A stretch of DNA of 43,794 bases, taken from the NCBI GenBank assembly GCA_022822425.1, contig JAJEBS010000244.1:1-43794 (forward strand), in the 5' to 3' direction. The DNA comes from Gemmatimonadota bacterium (lineage in GTDB: Bacteria; Gemmatimonadota; Gemmatimonadetes; Longimicrobiales; Gaopeijiaceae). The translations under genes and the position numbers were made by a program. Under the pieces are notes generated by a model, which had not been told where the DNA came from, ran no database searches, and saw only the letters and a program-made list of their open reading frames with translations. How positions within the stretch are numbered: position 1 is the first letter of the stretch; each line of letters begins with the position of its first letter. Positions 1 to 7,514 of this stretch are shown here, piece by piece.

Positions 1-295
1 GCCGTTACCGTGAGGTTGGGCCCGGAAACTTCGACGAGGCGCGGACGCAGGCCCGCGGACACGAAAATGGACGAACGGAGGGAAACGAAGACGTTTGCTC
101 AGTTGTCCGCGGTGGGAACCGCAGCGGTCCTGCTTCTGAAGCTGCTGGGCATGATCGTCGTGCCCCGGCTGGGGCTCCTGGCTGCGCCCTTGAGACAAGC
201 CAGGCGGCTGCGGCGATCGGCAGCAGCTTGAACCCGAAGGCCTATTCCTCGTCGCAGGTTCCGCAGCACCCGCTTTTCCGGAGTCGCGTCCAGGA
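1..295 (+). pseudogene. Rearranged, inactive copy of the small membrane-protein gene at 4254-4460
   Basis: Bases 1 to about 190 match the region 4166-4345 on the same strand, including about 60-90 bp upstream of the start. The start codon has become ACG (gggaaACGaagacg against gggaaATGaagacg). From about 191 the match continues on the opposite strand in two blocks. The reverse complement of about 191-241 matches the intact gene's middle (FKLLPIAAAAWLVS against FKLLLIAGAVWLVW). The reverse complement of about 242-291 matches its last codons and stop (LRKSGCCGTCDEE against LRKSGCCGTRDEE). The two blocks keep their original left-to-right order although each is inverted, so one simple inversion does not explain it. 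No continuous reading frame for the protein survives. The copy may begin left of the window. Confidence 0.75.
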
Positions 296-579
296 CGGTT
301 CGCGTCCCGCCCGACTGGGGCGATCGGGACTCCTGTGGACCTTCACCAACAAACGGGGTCACCGAGCGGGCCTGCGCGACCCTGCGGCCGGACTACATCG
401 TCGACAACACTGTCGTCATGTCCGAGGCAGGTGCCCTGGGGGCCGGCTCCTGCAGTCCGGAGCTTCAGTCGGTGGCAACTATCGCCCGCGCTGCGCGTCA
501 CCGTCCAGAAGGTGAACGGCTTGTGCATGTCGTGGTTCCTCTACTGCGGCGAGGGCCACCTTTGCGGCATCCGGCATGC
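296..579. other. No recognisable gene
   Basis: This stretch lies between the rearranged gene copy and the end of the ABC permease gene. Frames are open on both strands, as expected at this GC content, but the translations are rich in Arg, Pro and Ser and show no domain, signal peptide or ribosome binding site that I can support. It may hold further debris of the rearrangement seen at 191-291. Confidence 0.5.
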
Positions 580-1317
580 TCAGGACTCCTCCGCGTGGGG
601 CAGCCTGCCTTTGTTGACCGTGTACCAGACGCCCAGCGCACCCAACGCCGTCCAACCGATGCTGTATACAAGGATCTGTGCAGATGGGATCCAGATGGCA
701 TCGGATCCGCCGACAAGGAAGTCACGGAATGCTCTAATGGCGGGCATCGGAACGAGTAATGCTTCGACCAGCCAGTTCCAGGGACGTCCAAGCAGGTCGG
801 TCGAACCCGTTTCACGGGCCACGACTCCCGCCGCCAGAAAACCGATCGCAACCAGCGTCGACCCTCTCGGTATCCAGGACGAGAAGCCGAACACAACGCA
901 AGCGAAGATGAGCACATATGGAAGGTAACCCAGCAGCCGGCCGATCTCGTCGGGTTGATCGAGCGCCGCGATCCCCAGGCGCGTTGCACCAAGCGCGAGA
1001 AGCGCAAACACCAGCGAGACCAGCAGCCCCTCCAGGAACCTCGATAGATAGAAGCGCACCGGCCCGATTGGCTTCTGCAGCCAAAGTCGTGCCATACCGC
1101 GTCGGAAGTCACCCGACACAACACCGGACGCGAAGACTAGCGGCAGAGCGAGACACAAGAATCCGAATATGTCACCGAGACCTACCGCGAGCAGTGTGGG
1201 CTCACCGTCGACGAAATTGGGCCACGCGATGGTACCGATGGCAAGGACCATCAGCGTGAGCGCTTTGACACGCGACCGAACCAGAAGGATGACTCGTCTG
1301 CTCAAGGGCATATACAT
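580..1317 (-). CDS. ABC-2 type transporter permease
   Basis: A 245-residue integral membrane protein with about six hydrophobic segments, near residues 17-33, 45-66, 97-118, 130-150, 155-170 and 213-233. Segments two and three are joined by a charged loop (SGDFRRGMARLWLQKP), as in ABC-2 permeases, where this loop contacts the ATPase. It starts 2 nt after the stop of the ATPase gene, so the two are almost certainly co-translated and form one transporter in the inner membrane. A second in-frame ATG lies two codons in. The substrate cannot be read from the sequence. The upstream exported peptide and anchored beta-propeller are possible partners, which is inference. The pair resembles bacteriocin-immunity and lipid or peptide export ABC-2 systems in layout. 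Confidence 0.85.
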   Translation of the reverse strand: MYMPLSRRVILLVRSRVKALTLMVLAIGTIAWPNFVDGEPTLLAVGLGDIFGFLCLALPLVFASGVVSGDFRRGMARLWLQKPIGPVRFYLSRFLEGLLVSLVFALLALGATRLGIAALDQPDEIGRLLGYLPYVLIFACVVFGFSSWIPRGSTLVAIGFLAAGVVARETGSTDLLGRPWNWLVEALLVPMPAIRAFRDFLVGGSDAIWIPSAQILVYSIGWTALGALGVWYTVNKGRLPHAEES

Positions 1318-1319
1318 AC

Positions 1320-2057
1320 CTATTCTCCAGATCCCGTAAACTCGGCTTCCAATATCGTGCCGACGGGAGCGTCGCCAGGGCTGAGGACGGGGCCTGGACG
1401 GATGGTCCCATCTTCAAGAATGAAGGCGCAGTTCGCCAATCGTTCCACTTCCCCCAGTTCGTGGCTGGCCAGCACCACAGTGGCGCCCCGATTGCGCGCG
1501 TCGGTGATTTCTACTCTAAGGGCGTGGCGTGCGGGTGGATCGAGCCCCGCAAAGGGCTCATCGAGCAATATGACCGTGGGTTCACCGATTAGCGCATAGG
1601 CCAGAGACAGCCGTCGCTTCGTGCCCTTCGAGTACCGTCGGGCGGGACGCAAGAGGGTGGCGGCGTCAAATCGGGTTCGCGAGACGGCCTTACGGAACGC
1701 GGCATGCCGGTCATCCTTCGAGATACCGCTGAGGTCGACGCCGCAACCGAGCACGTCCCGGGCGTTCCACAACCCCGGGAAGTCAATGGTCTCGGGCTGA
1801 TAGGCGATTCCCTTCTGCTGGCGGTACTCCATGGGCGACAATCCACCGATGAGGCACTTCCCGGCATCCACCGGCAGGAACCCAAGCAGGGCACGGAAGA
1901 ATGTTGTCTTGCCTGCTCCGTTGGGTCCGACGATCGCAGTGATCTCACCAGATCGTGCGATAAAGTCGATCTCCGATAGTACCCGACGTCGTCGAGAGAA
2001 TCTACGGTAGGATACGCTCGCGCCGTCAACGACGATATCCACCTGTGTAGCACCCAT
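1320..2057 (-). CDS. ABC transporter ATP-binding protein
   Basis: A 245-residue nucleotide-binding subunit. Walker A is GPNGAGKTT near residue 45. The Q-loop region follows (GIAYQPETIDFPGLWN). The signature is the unusual YSKGTKRR in place of LSGGQ, Walker B is VILLDEPFAGLDP, and the switch histidine sits in VVLASHE. An SKGTKRR-like signature occurs in ABC-2 exporters of the bacteriocin/antibiotic type. The start chosen is the ATG at 2057-2055, which gives MGATQVDIVVDG. An upstream in-frame start would run 99 bp into the preceding gene and has no support. The ATG lies 1 nt after the stop of the beta-propeller gene and the stop lies 2 nt before the permease, so all three form one operon. Confidence 0.9.
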   Translation of the reverse strand: MGATQVDIVVDGASVSYRRFSRRRRVLSEIDFIARSGEITAIVGPNGAGKTTFFRALLGFLPVDAGKCLIGGLSPMEYRQQKGIAYQPETIDFPGLWNARDVLGCGVDLSGISKDDRHAAFRKAVSRTRFDAATLLRPARRYSKGTKRRLSLAYALIGEPTVILLDEPFAGLDPPARHALRVEITDARNRGATVVLASHELGEVERLANCAFILEDGTIRPGPVLSPGDAPVGTILEAEFTGSGE

Positions 2058-2058
2058 G

Positions 2059-3171
2059 TCAGCGACCCTCCAGCGCGTACGTGGTGAATCGAACGCCTTC
2101 GAGATCATCCCAGCCCAGCAAGGCCGTCCCTTCATGCACAAAGGCGTATGTCGCACGGGGGACGGGAAGTCTGAACGAGTCTTGTCGACCAGGTGCGATC
2201 AGCTCATAACTCTCCGGCTGATCGGAAGCCAGGACGCGGTAGATCCATCTGCCGTTGGGGGTCACAAAGACTTCCATGATGGGATAGAATTGCTCCGGCA
2301 GCGTCCACCGGATGTTTGTCCGAGCGGCCAGTGTGGAACGCATCTCCCTGATGAATTCCCTTGGTGTCGCTACCGGTGCGAGCCAGTCATGGCAGACGGA
2401 CTCGATTGCCTCTCCATCGAGGCGATAGACACCGAGGCATGTGTCTTGCGCGCTACCGAAGACGAATCCCTCCGGATGCAAGCTCAGGATCGGTGGAGTG
2501 AGAGCGTCGAGCACGACCGGCCCGTCAGGCTGGGGAAGGCGCGCAGCCACCGTCCGGTTGAAGCCGTCCACGGCCTCCAGAACCACCCGTGTCTCCGTCC
2601 TCATTCCGTCGTTTCTGCATCTGACGAGCAGCAACAGGCCAAGCGGCGAGGAAGCGAGGTCGTGGATTTCGGCCAGAAGGCATGCGTCGAGACGAACCAG
2701 ACGAGTGGCCAGCACAGCGCCTTCGGGCGAATACAAGTGTACCTGACTACTTGTCCGCTCCGTCACCACGATCGAATCGCCGTGCGCCGCGATCGCAGCC
2801 GGGAGTGCTCCGAATTCACCCGGCCCGCGGCCTCTTCGGCCGAAACTGCCCAACAACGTTCCGGCGGAGTCGATGCGGTGAACCTGGGCGGCCCGCGCGT
2901 CAAGGACGAACCAGTCTCCATCGTGAAAGACCGCGTCGGTGGCGGAGAGTACATTCTCCAGGAGGGGTGCGTCCGGAGGCACATCCAGGGGTCTTCGCTC
3001 CTGGTAGACCTCTACTCGGTCAGCGTTGGCAGACCCCTGTGCATCCATGGGGCGACGGTCCCGCAATGCCTGTACGATGCTCAGGAACAGAACGGATGCG
3101 GCTGCTGCGAAGGCGATTCCGACCACCCATCCAGCCGATCCGGATCCAGATCCTCCTGCCTTGGGAATCAT
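2059..3171 (-). CDS. Membrane-anchored 6-bladed beta-propeller protein
   Basis: About 370 residues. One transmembrane segment near the N terminus (GWVVGIAFAAAASVLFLSIVQAL) is followed by an extracytoplasmic region with NHL/6-bladed propeller features. These include the highly typical GTLLGSFGRRGRGPGEF repeat and blade-like strands such as VFHDGDWFVLDARAAQVHRI and DSIVVTERTSSQVHLYSPEG. The start chosen (MIPKAGG) has AAGGAAGG about 6 nt upstream; the ATG two codons earlier overlaps that site and is less likely. It is translationally linked to the ABC ATPase and permease that follow, so it probably acts on the outer face of the membrane with that transporter, for example in substrate capture or sensing. 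The role is inference; the fold call is from the motif. Confidence 0.8.
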   Translation of the reverse strand: MIPKAGGSGSGSAGWVVGIAFAAAASVLFLSIVQALRDRRPMDAQGSANADRVEVYQERRPLDVPPDAPLLENVLSATDAVFHDGDWFVLDARAAQVHRIDSAGTLLGSFGRRGRGPGEFGALPAAIAAHGDSIVVTERTSSQVHLYSPEGAVLATRLVRLDACLLAEIHDLASSPLGLLLLVRCRNDGMRTETRVVLEAVDGFNRTVAARLPQPDGPVVLDALTPPILSLHPEGFVFGSAQDTCLGVYRLDGEAIESVCHDWLAPVATPREFIREMRSTLAARTNIRWTLPEQFYPIMEVFVTPNGRWIYRVLASDQPESYELIAPGRQDSFRLPVPRATYAFVHEGTALLGWDDLEGVRFTTYALEGR

Positions 3172-3526
3172 GAGCATCCTTCCTTGTTTTGGTGAATACT
3201 CAGGCTCTAGCCATCCTCTCCCGAGCGATGCCGCAGCCAGCAAGCGCCGCGGGATGCAGGCGGCCATCACGCCGGTTCCGTCACGCCTTCCAGAGTGCCG
3301 CCCGCCGCAGGGCTACGCCATGGCTGGGTGGGAACATCTGGTGTCAGATGGAAGCATGTGCCGGAGTACGAGTTGGTGAGACGGCATTTCGGCGGCCGAA
3401 GAGCACGAGTCGCCCCAGGCCCGGGAGTCTCTCCCGGGCCTGGGAGCACCCGCGCCGGGGCCAGGTCCGTTGCCTGCGCCAGATCCATGCGGTTGTCCGC
3501 GCTGGTCGGAAACACGACCGGCTCGA
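3172..3526. other. Spacer between the exported-peptide gene and the propeller/ABC operon
   Basis: About 355 bp with no convincing gene on either strand. It contains a strong hairpin (3414-3444) and the ribosome binding site of the propeller gene at its left end. A promoter for the propeller/ABC operon probably lies here, but I cannot assign -35 and -10 boxes with confidence. Confidence 0.5.
3414..3444 (-). terminator. Strong hairpin between exported peptide and ABC operon
   Basis: A perfect 14-bp stem with a 3-nt loop: CCCAGGCCCGGGAG, TCT, CTCCCGGGCCTGGG. It lies 83-113 nt downstream of the exported-peptide stop and upstream of the propeller gene on the same strand. Neither side carries a clear T run, so it is not a textbook intrinsic terminator. 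It could instead end or stabilise the peptide transcript while letting part of it read through into the transporter genes. Confidence 0.5.
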
Positions 3527-3781
3527 TCAGAGGGCGTCGATTATTGCGTCGCCGGAGCAACCGAACGCGTCCACGATCGCAACAACCCCGCAGCCGACAT
3601 GGGCCCAGAAGCCCTTTGCCCTCTTCAGGCATCCGCCGAGGTCCTCTACGGCTTCGTCCAGGCACCCTCCGGATCCTTTCTCCTGTGCGGCCAGCCCCGG
3701 TCCGGCGCCCAGCGCCAGCGCCACCATCAGAGCGAGGCTTGCTCCGGTCAAGCGGACAGATTGTTTGGTCTTGGCGATCAT
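3527..3781 (-). CDS. Small exported CX10C-CX10C peptide
   Basis: An 84-residue protein with a clear Sec signal peptide: basic start MIAKTKQSVR, hydrophobic core, AxA-like end GLAAQ. The mature part of about 52 residues has four cysteines spaced C-x10-C-x12-C-x10-C. That symmetric pattern would suit a helical hairpin pinned by two disulfides, a prokaryotic look-alike of twin CX9C folds. The start has a good ribosome binding site (AGGAGAG, 5 nt spacing). It lies upstream of, and on the same strand as, the propeller/ABC-2 genes, with a strong hairpin between. I do not recognise a named family. It could be a secreted signal, an antimicrobial peptide or a structural periplasmic protein; the neighbourhood makes export or immunity linkage possible but unproven. 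Confidence 0.7.
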   Translation of the reverse strand: MIAKTKQSVRLTGASLALMVALALGAGPGLAAQEKGSGGCLDEAVEDLGGCLKRAKGFWAHVGCGVVAIVDAFGCSGDAIIDAL

Positions 3782-4253
3782 GGCTCTCTCCTGCTACGGA
3801 TTTGACTGTGCCGGCCGTCTTGTCGGCCTGCGTGGGCGGAACAGCCGATTCGCGCGAGTGGGCTGGATATCACCAGGCGGCATCTCGGGAGCTGTATCAC
3901 GGTCGAGTTCGGGCCTGGTTGTATCGACATGGTGTGCTCGTTGAGGTGGTGGCCAGCGTGGTCTTTCTCGTGCTGTTTGCGAGTGAAATCGGAGTCCCTC
4001 ATCCGCGAATCGGTGCCTGTTCGCGGGTCACTCATCCACGTCTCGTACCGAAGTTCGAACTCCGGGCGAGTCAATAGCGGGATGCGCCGGTGCCGATGGA
4101 TTGCGCCGGTGCCGACGACTCGGGCCGGTGTCGACGCATCGCACCGGTGTCCACTCAGGAGAGAGGCGTTACCTTGACCTGGTCGGGCCCGGAAACTTCG
4201 GTGAAGAACGGACGTACGGCGGCGGACACGAAACCGGACGAACGGAGAGGGAA
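3782..4253. other. Intergenic region with repeats, divergent promoters expected
   Basis: About 470 bp between the divergent exported-peptide and small membrane-protein genes. It contains the tandem repeat at 4081-4152. The segment from about 4166 onward was duplicated, with the gene, to the left edge of the window. I find no credible coding sequence. Confidence 0.5.
4081..4152. repeat. Four imperfect 18-19 bp tandem repeats
   Basis: Four consecutive units follow the pattern GATTGCGCCGGTGCCGAC: gatgcgccggtgccgatg, gattgcgccggtgccgac, gactcgggccggtgtcgac and gcatcgcaccggtgtcca. Each contains the core CCGGTG[CT]C. They end about 100 bp before the small membrane-protein gene, so they could be stacked regulator-binding sites or a neutral slippage repeat. 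Confidence 0.6.
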
Positions 4254-4460
4254 ATGAAGACGTTTGCTCAGTTGTCCGTGGCGGGAGTCGCCGCGGTTCT
4301 GCTTCTGAAGCTGCTGGGGGTGATCGTCGTGCCGCTGCTGGGGTTCCTGGCCGCAGCGTTCGCTTTCACGTTCAAGCTGCTGCTGATCGCCGGAGCCGTC
4401 TGGCTCGTCTGGAGGATGCTCCGGAAGAGCGGCTGCTGCGGAACCCGCGACGAGGAGTAG
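4254..4460 (+). CDS. Small membrane protein with Cys-rich tail
   Basis: 68 residues: a short N terminus (MKTFAQLS), two hydrophobic segments (about residues 9-36 and 39-56), then a basic and cysteine-containing tail ending RKSGCCGTRDEE. The start is supported by GGAGAGGGAA directly upstream. I do not recognise the family. A rearranged copy at 1-295 lost its start codon and had its second half inverted, so the gene has been duplicated in this genome. The sequence match between the copies covers coding and about 90 bp of upstream DNA. It is convergent with the potassium-channel gene, 3 bp apart. Confidence 0.7.
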   Translation: MKTFAQLSVAGVAAVLLLKLLGVIVVPLLGFLAAAFAFTFKLLLIAGAVWLVWRMLRKSGCCGTRDEE

Positions 4461-4463
4461 CCC

Positions 4464-5480
4464 CTACGTCCACCGCCCCAGGCGCTGAAGCTGCCGGGGC
4501 GTTCCCATGACCACCAGCTCGTCCCCCACCTCGAGCGTGGTGCTCCCCTTCGGGTTGAACGTGATCTGCTTCTGATCCGGTCCGCGCAGGAGCGCAACCA
4601 CGACCATCGACTCGCGAATGCGCGTGGCGTCGAGCGTCTTGCCCACCGCCGCGGCCCGCGCGCTCACGGCGACCTGGTCCGTGCGCAGATTCAGTTCCTG
4701 CAGGCGGTTGCCGATCTCGAGCAGCGTCGTCGCCGCCGGGCGGACCAGCATCGCGGCCATTGTGACGCCGCCGGTGACGGTGGGGCTGACGACATGGTTT
4801 GCGCCCGCCCGGTACATCTTGGCGGTGGTCTCCTGGTCGTCGGCGCGTGCGACCACGGTGAGCTCGGAGTTCAGTACGCGCGCGGACAGACACACGAACA
4901 GGTTGTCGGCGTCCTCGCTCAGGCAGGTGATGAGACCGTGGGCGTGCCGAATGCCCGCGCTCTCGAGGACCTCGTCCCTGGCCGCGTCGCCCTCGATCAC
5001 CAGAACTCCGGGATGCCTGCTGCGGATCGAGCGCACCCGGTCGGGGTCGACTTCGACTACGACGAAATCGAGTTCCGACTGCTCCAGTTCGAACAGAACC
5101 TGCCGTCCCGTGCGACCGCATCCGCATACGATCACGTGGTTTCTCAGCTTGGCGATGGTTTTCATGGTGCGTCGTCGTTGAAGCGTGCCCGCCAGATCCA
5201 TTTCGATGAAGAACGCCGTGATCAGGGCGAACCAGAGGCCGAGTCCGGTCAGTCCCAGGGCGAGCAGGCCCATGGTGAAATTGCGCCCGGCCGCGGAGAG
5301 CGGGGCGACCTCGTGGTACCCCACCGCGGTCAGCGTGATGACGGTCATGTAGAGGGCGTCGTGGAACGACCAGCCCTCGAAGTACATGTACCCCAGGATG
5401 CCGATCGCATTCACGATCACGAAATACACGGCCATCCGCGCCATCCACCTCGAGAACGAACCGCCCATGGAGGCGCTCAC
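4464..5480 (-). CDS. Potassium channel protein with TrkA-N and TrkA-C (RCK) domains
   Basis: 338 residues. Two transmembrane helices (about 14-33 and 69-93) flank a pore loop. The RCK/TrkA-N Rossmann domain begins near residue 115 (HVIVCGCGRTGRQV, glycine-rich NAD-binding loop; acidic ends VVVEVD and VIEGDAA). A TrkA-C domain follows from about 255 (LRTDQVAVSARAAAVGKTL to the end). This is the single-pore-subunit architecture of MthK-like ligand-gated K+ channels. The selectivity filter reads TAVGYHE rather than TVGYGD/E, with His in place of the last glycine, so ion selectivity may differ. It starts at GTG 5480; an ATG four codons later (5468) is an alternative. Confidence 0.88.
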   Translation of the reverse strand: MSASMGGSFSRWMARMAVYFVIVNAIGILGYMYFEGWSFHDALYMTVITLTAVGYHEVAPLSAAGRNFTMGLLALGLTGLGLWFALITAFFIEMDLAGTLQRRRTMKTIAKLRNHVIVCGCGRTGRQVLFELEQSELDFVVVEVDPDRVRSIRSRHPGVLVIEGDAARDEVLESAGIRHAHGLITCLSEDADNLFVCLSARVLNSELTVVARADDQETTAKMYRAGANHVVSPTVTGGVTMAAMLVRPAATTLLEIGNRLQELNLRTDQVAVSARAAAVGKTLDATRIRESMVVVALLRGPDQKQITFNPKGSTTLEVGDELVVMGTPRQLQRLGRWT

Positions 5481-5519
5481 GTCATGTGGCCCTGATCGTG
5501 CGGGTTCTCGTATCCCGGC

Positions 5520-7145
5520 TCACGACCGGGGTTTGATGCGCCTGCGGCTGGAGCCGCCTCTCGGCCGGGAAGGTCCCCGCGCCGGCTCGCGGTGGTAGTC
5601 CACGCGCACGGCGCGTCCGCCCAGGGTGGTTCCGTTGAGGGCCCGCACCACCTTCTCCACCACCTGTTGGCGGATCTCGACCCGGGTGAAGGTCTCCTGG
5701 ATCTCGATCCTGCCCACCTGGGCGCGCTCGATTCCGGCCTGGTCCACGGCGGCCCCCAACAGGTCACCCGGTCCGATTCCGTCGCGGGAGCCGACGCTCA
5801 TGAACAGCCGCACCCAGGCCTGGGCGCGAACCGGCAGCTGGACCGCGTCCGGCGGAGCGGCGGAATGGGCGGCGCCCCGGCGCGCTTCGCCATCGGCTTG
5901 CTTGCGGTGGGCCGAGGGGTTTTTCGCCGCCCGCCCCGCCAGGCGGCTCGCGGCCGCGGCGACCTCCACCGGGTCATGGCGCTCGAACAGTGGCTCGAGA
6001 AGCAGCATTTCCGAGGCCAGGTCTTCCTCCTCGAGGACGCGCAGCAACTCCGATCGCCGGCGTTTGAGATCGGAGTGGGCGTCGGCCCGAGGGGGTGTCG
6101 GAAGGGGTCGCAGGCGATAGCCCGCCTCCGCTGCGATCGCCTTCAGGTGCGCCATCTCCCGATGAAGCACAAGCACGGCGGCCGAGGCGCCAAGGCCGTG
6201 CCGGCGACGCAGTTCGCCAGCCCCGACCGGCACGTCGACGCTCAACGTGGCGACGCTGCCCGCGTCGGCGATACCGCTGAGGACAGGGGCTTCGGCGTCG
6301 TCGACCCGGCTGGCGAGCCAGACCGTCGTGGAGGCTTCTCCGGGAGCGCCTGCCTGGAAGCCGTGCAGCGAGAGCAGGTCGCCCACATCCGCCGCGCGGT
6401 CGTCGGACGCGCAGAAGGCCAGCACGTGGCGCGCGCCCTGCTCCAGCACTTCGGACACCGTGCGTACGAGATCCGCGTCATTCTTGCGGCAGATCCGATA
6501 GTGCAGGATTCCGCGGGTCGGGCCGGCTTCGCCGCCCGGCGGCACGCCGGAGCCCGCCACGTGTCCCGCCTTCCTCGCGTGGGCACGCGCGAATGCTCTC
6601 ACCTCCGGGGTGACCGGCAATGAGATCACGATCCGCTGCGCCGTCGCGGGCACGAAACCGATCAGGGTCTCGAGGTCCTCGAGGCCGTCCGACCGCTGGA
6701 TGGTCGCGGCCCCGTCCACCACCAGCGCGCGGAGGTCTTCCAGCCGCAGCCGCGAACTCCGCACCGCCGCAAGGAGGTCGGGGGCGGTGGCGAAGAGGAT
6801 GTCGGAACGTTCCGGGGAGGCCCAGGGCGAGCCCAACGCCGCCACCGCGTGCCCGGTCGCCATCGCCAGCCGGGCGAGCGAGCTGGCAAGCGCCCCGGCC
6901 GCCGCGGTCGAAGCCGCAAGCACGACCGCCCTGGGCACCGTCGCCTCCGCTGCGATGGACTCGAGCAGGGGAGCACCGTACGCCACCAGGGTTCCGCTGC
7001 CCGGACCGGCGCACACGAGCGCGTTGTTGCGGCGCCGCAGAAGCGGGATCGCATCCCTCTGGAGCGGCGTGGGGCGCTCGATGCCCTCGGCGGCAAGGGC
7101 GTCAACCAACTCCGGCGGGAGTCCGAGTTCCCCGAAGGAGTCCAC
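5520..7145 (-). CDS. DEAD-box helicase-like protein with degenerate ATPase motifs and DbpA-type RNA-binding domain
   Basis: 541 residues with DEAD-box helicase layout. The Q motif is recognisable (GIERPTPLQRDAIPLL, about 21-36), but the catalytic motifs are lost. Walker A reads AGPGSGT (46-52) without the lysine, the DEAD box reads DGAA (144-147), and motif III SAT reads SLPVT. After a charged linker, the C-terminal 80 residues (GPGDLLGAAVDQAGIERAQVG to RAVRVDYHRE) match the DbpA RNA-binding domain, which in DbpA recognises 23S rRNA hairpin 92. I infer a non-catalytic RNA-binding or ribosome-assembly factor derived from a helicase. The frame is intact and long, which argues for retained function. 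It starts at GTG 7145, just after the 100-residue gene upstream, probably in one operon. Confidence 0.8.
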   Translation of the reverse strand: MDSFGELGLPPELVDALAAEGIERPTPLQRDAIPLLRRRNNALVCAGPGSGTLVAYGAPLLESIAAEATVPRAVVLAASTAAAGALASSLARLAMATGHAVAALGSPWASPERSDILFATAPDLLAAVRSSRLRLEDLRALVVDGAATIQRSDGLEDLETLIGFVPATAQRIVISLPVTPEVRAFARAHARKAGHVAGSGVPPGGEAGPTRGILHYRICRKNDADLVRTVSEVLEQGARHVLAFCASDDRAADVGDLLSLHGFQAGAPGEASTTVWLASRVDDAEAPVLSGIADAGSVATLSVDVPVGAGELRRRHGLGASAAVLVLHREMAHLKAIAAEAGYRLRPLPTPPRADAHSDLKRRRSELLRVLEEEDLASEMLLLEPLFERHDPVEVAAAASRLAGRAAKNPSAHRKQADGEARRGAAHSAAPPDAVQLPVRAQAWVRLFMSVGSRDGIGPGDLLGAAVDQAGIERAQVGRIEIQETFTRVEIRQQVVEKVVRALNGTTLGGRAVRVDYHREPARGPSRPRGGSSRRRIKPRS

Positions 7146-7147
7146 GA

Positions 7148-7450
7148 TCAGGACGGATCCCCGGATCCCGGCCCGCCCCTGTCACCCGGCTCGTAAGGCA
7201 GGTTGTTGAGGAACTTCTGGATCTCGTAGTCGATGCGGGATGTGCGCAGCCGGTCCGTCGAGGCGGTCACCGACGTGTACATCCCGTGGCGGTGAACCGA
7301 GAGCGTGAGAGTTCCTTCCTCGCCCGTGTAGGTCGCCTCGTGCGACGAACCCCGGGAGCGGGCCAGCCCGACGAGGTCCGGGAGGATCTCTTCGGCCCGC
7401 GCCATCACGCCGGCCGGCGAAAGCGCCGTCTTCCTCTGATATCCGGCCAT
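7148..7450 (-). CDS. Conserved-looking hypothetical protein, operon partner of the degenerate helicase
   Basis: 100 residues, soluble, no signal peptide or membrane segment. The centre has alternating beta-like strands (GSSHEATYTGEEGTLTLSVHRHGMYTSVTAS), followed by a basic helix (RLRTSRIDYEIQKFLNNLPYEPGD). The ATG start has AGAGAGG close upstream. Its stop lies 2 nt before the GTG of the DbpA-tailed protein, so the two are co-translated and may act on the same RNA or ribosome target (inference). I do not recognise the family. Confidence 0.65.
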   Translation of the reverse strand: MAGYQRKTALSPAGVMARAEEILPDLVGLARSRGSSHEATYTGEEGTLTLSVHRHGMYTSVTASTDRLRTSRIDYEIQKFLNNLPYEPGDRGGPGSGDPS

Positions 7451-7514
7451 CTGCCTCTCTTACCCGTCGGTTGATGTTGGATGGGGGTCCCGTCGACCCC
7501 CGGATTGAGTTCTG

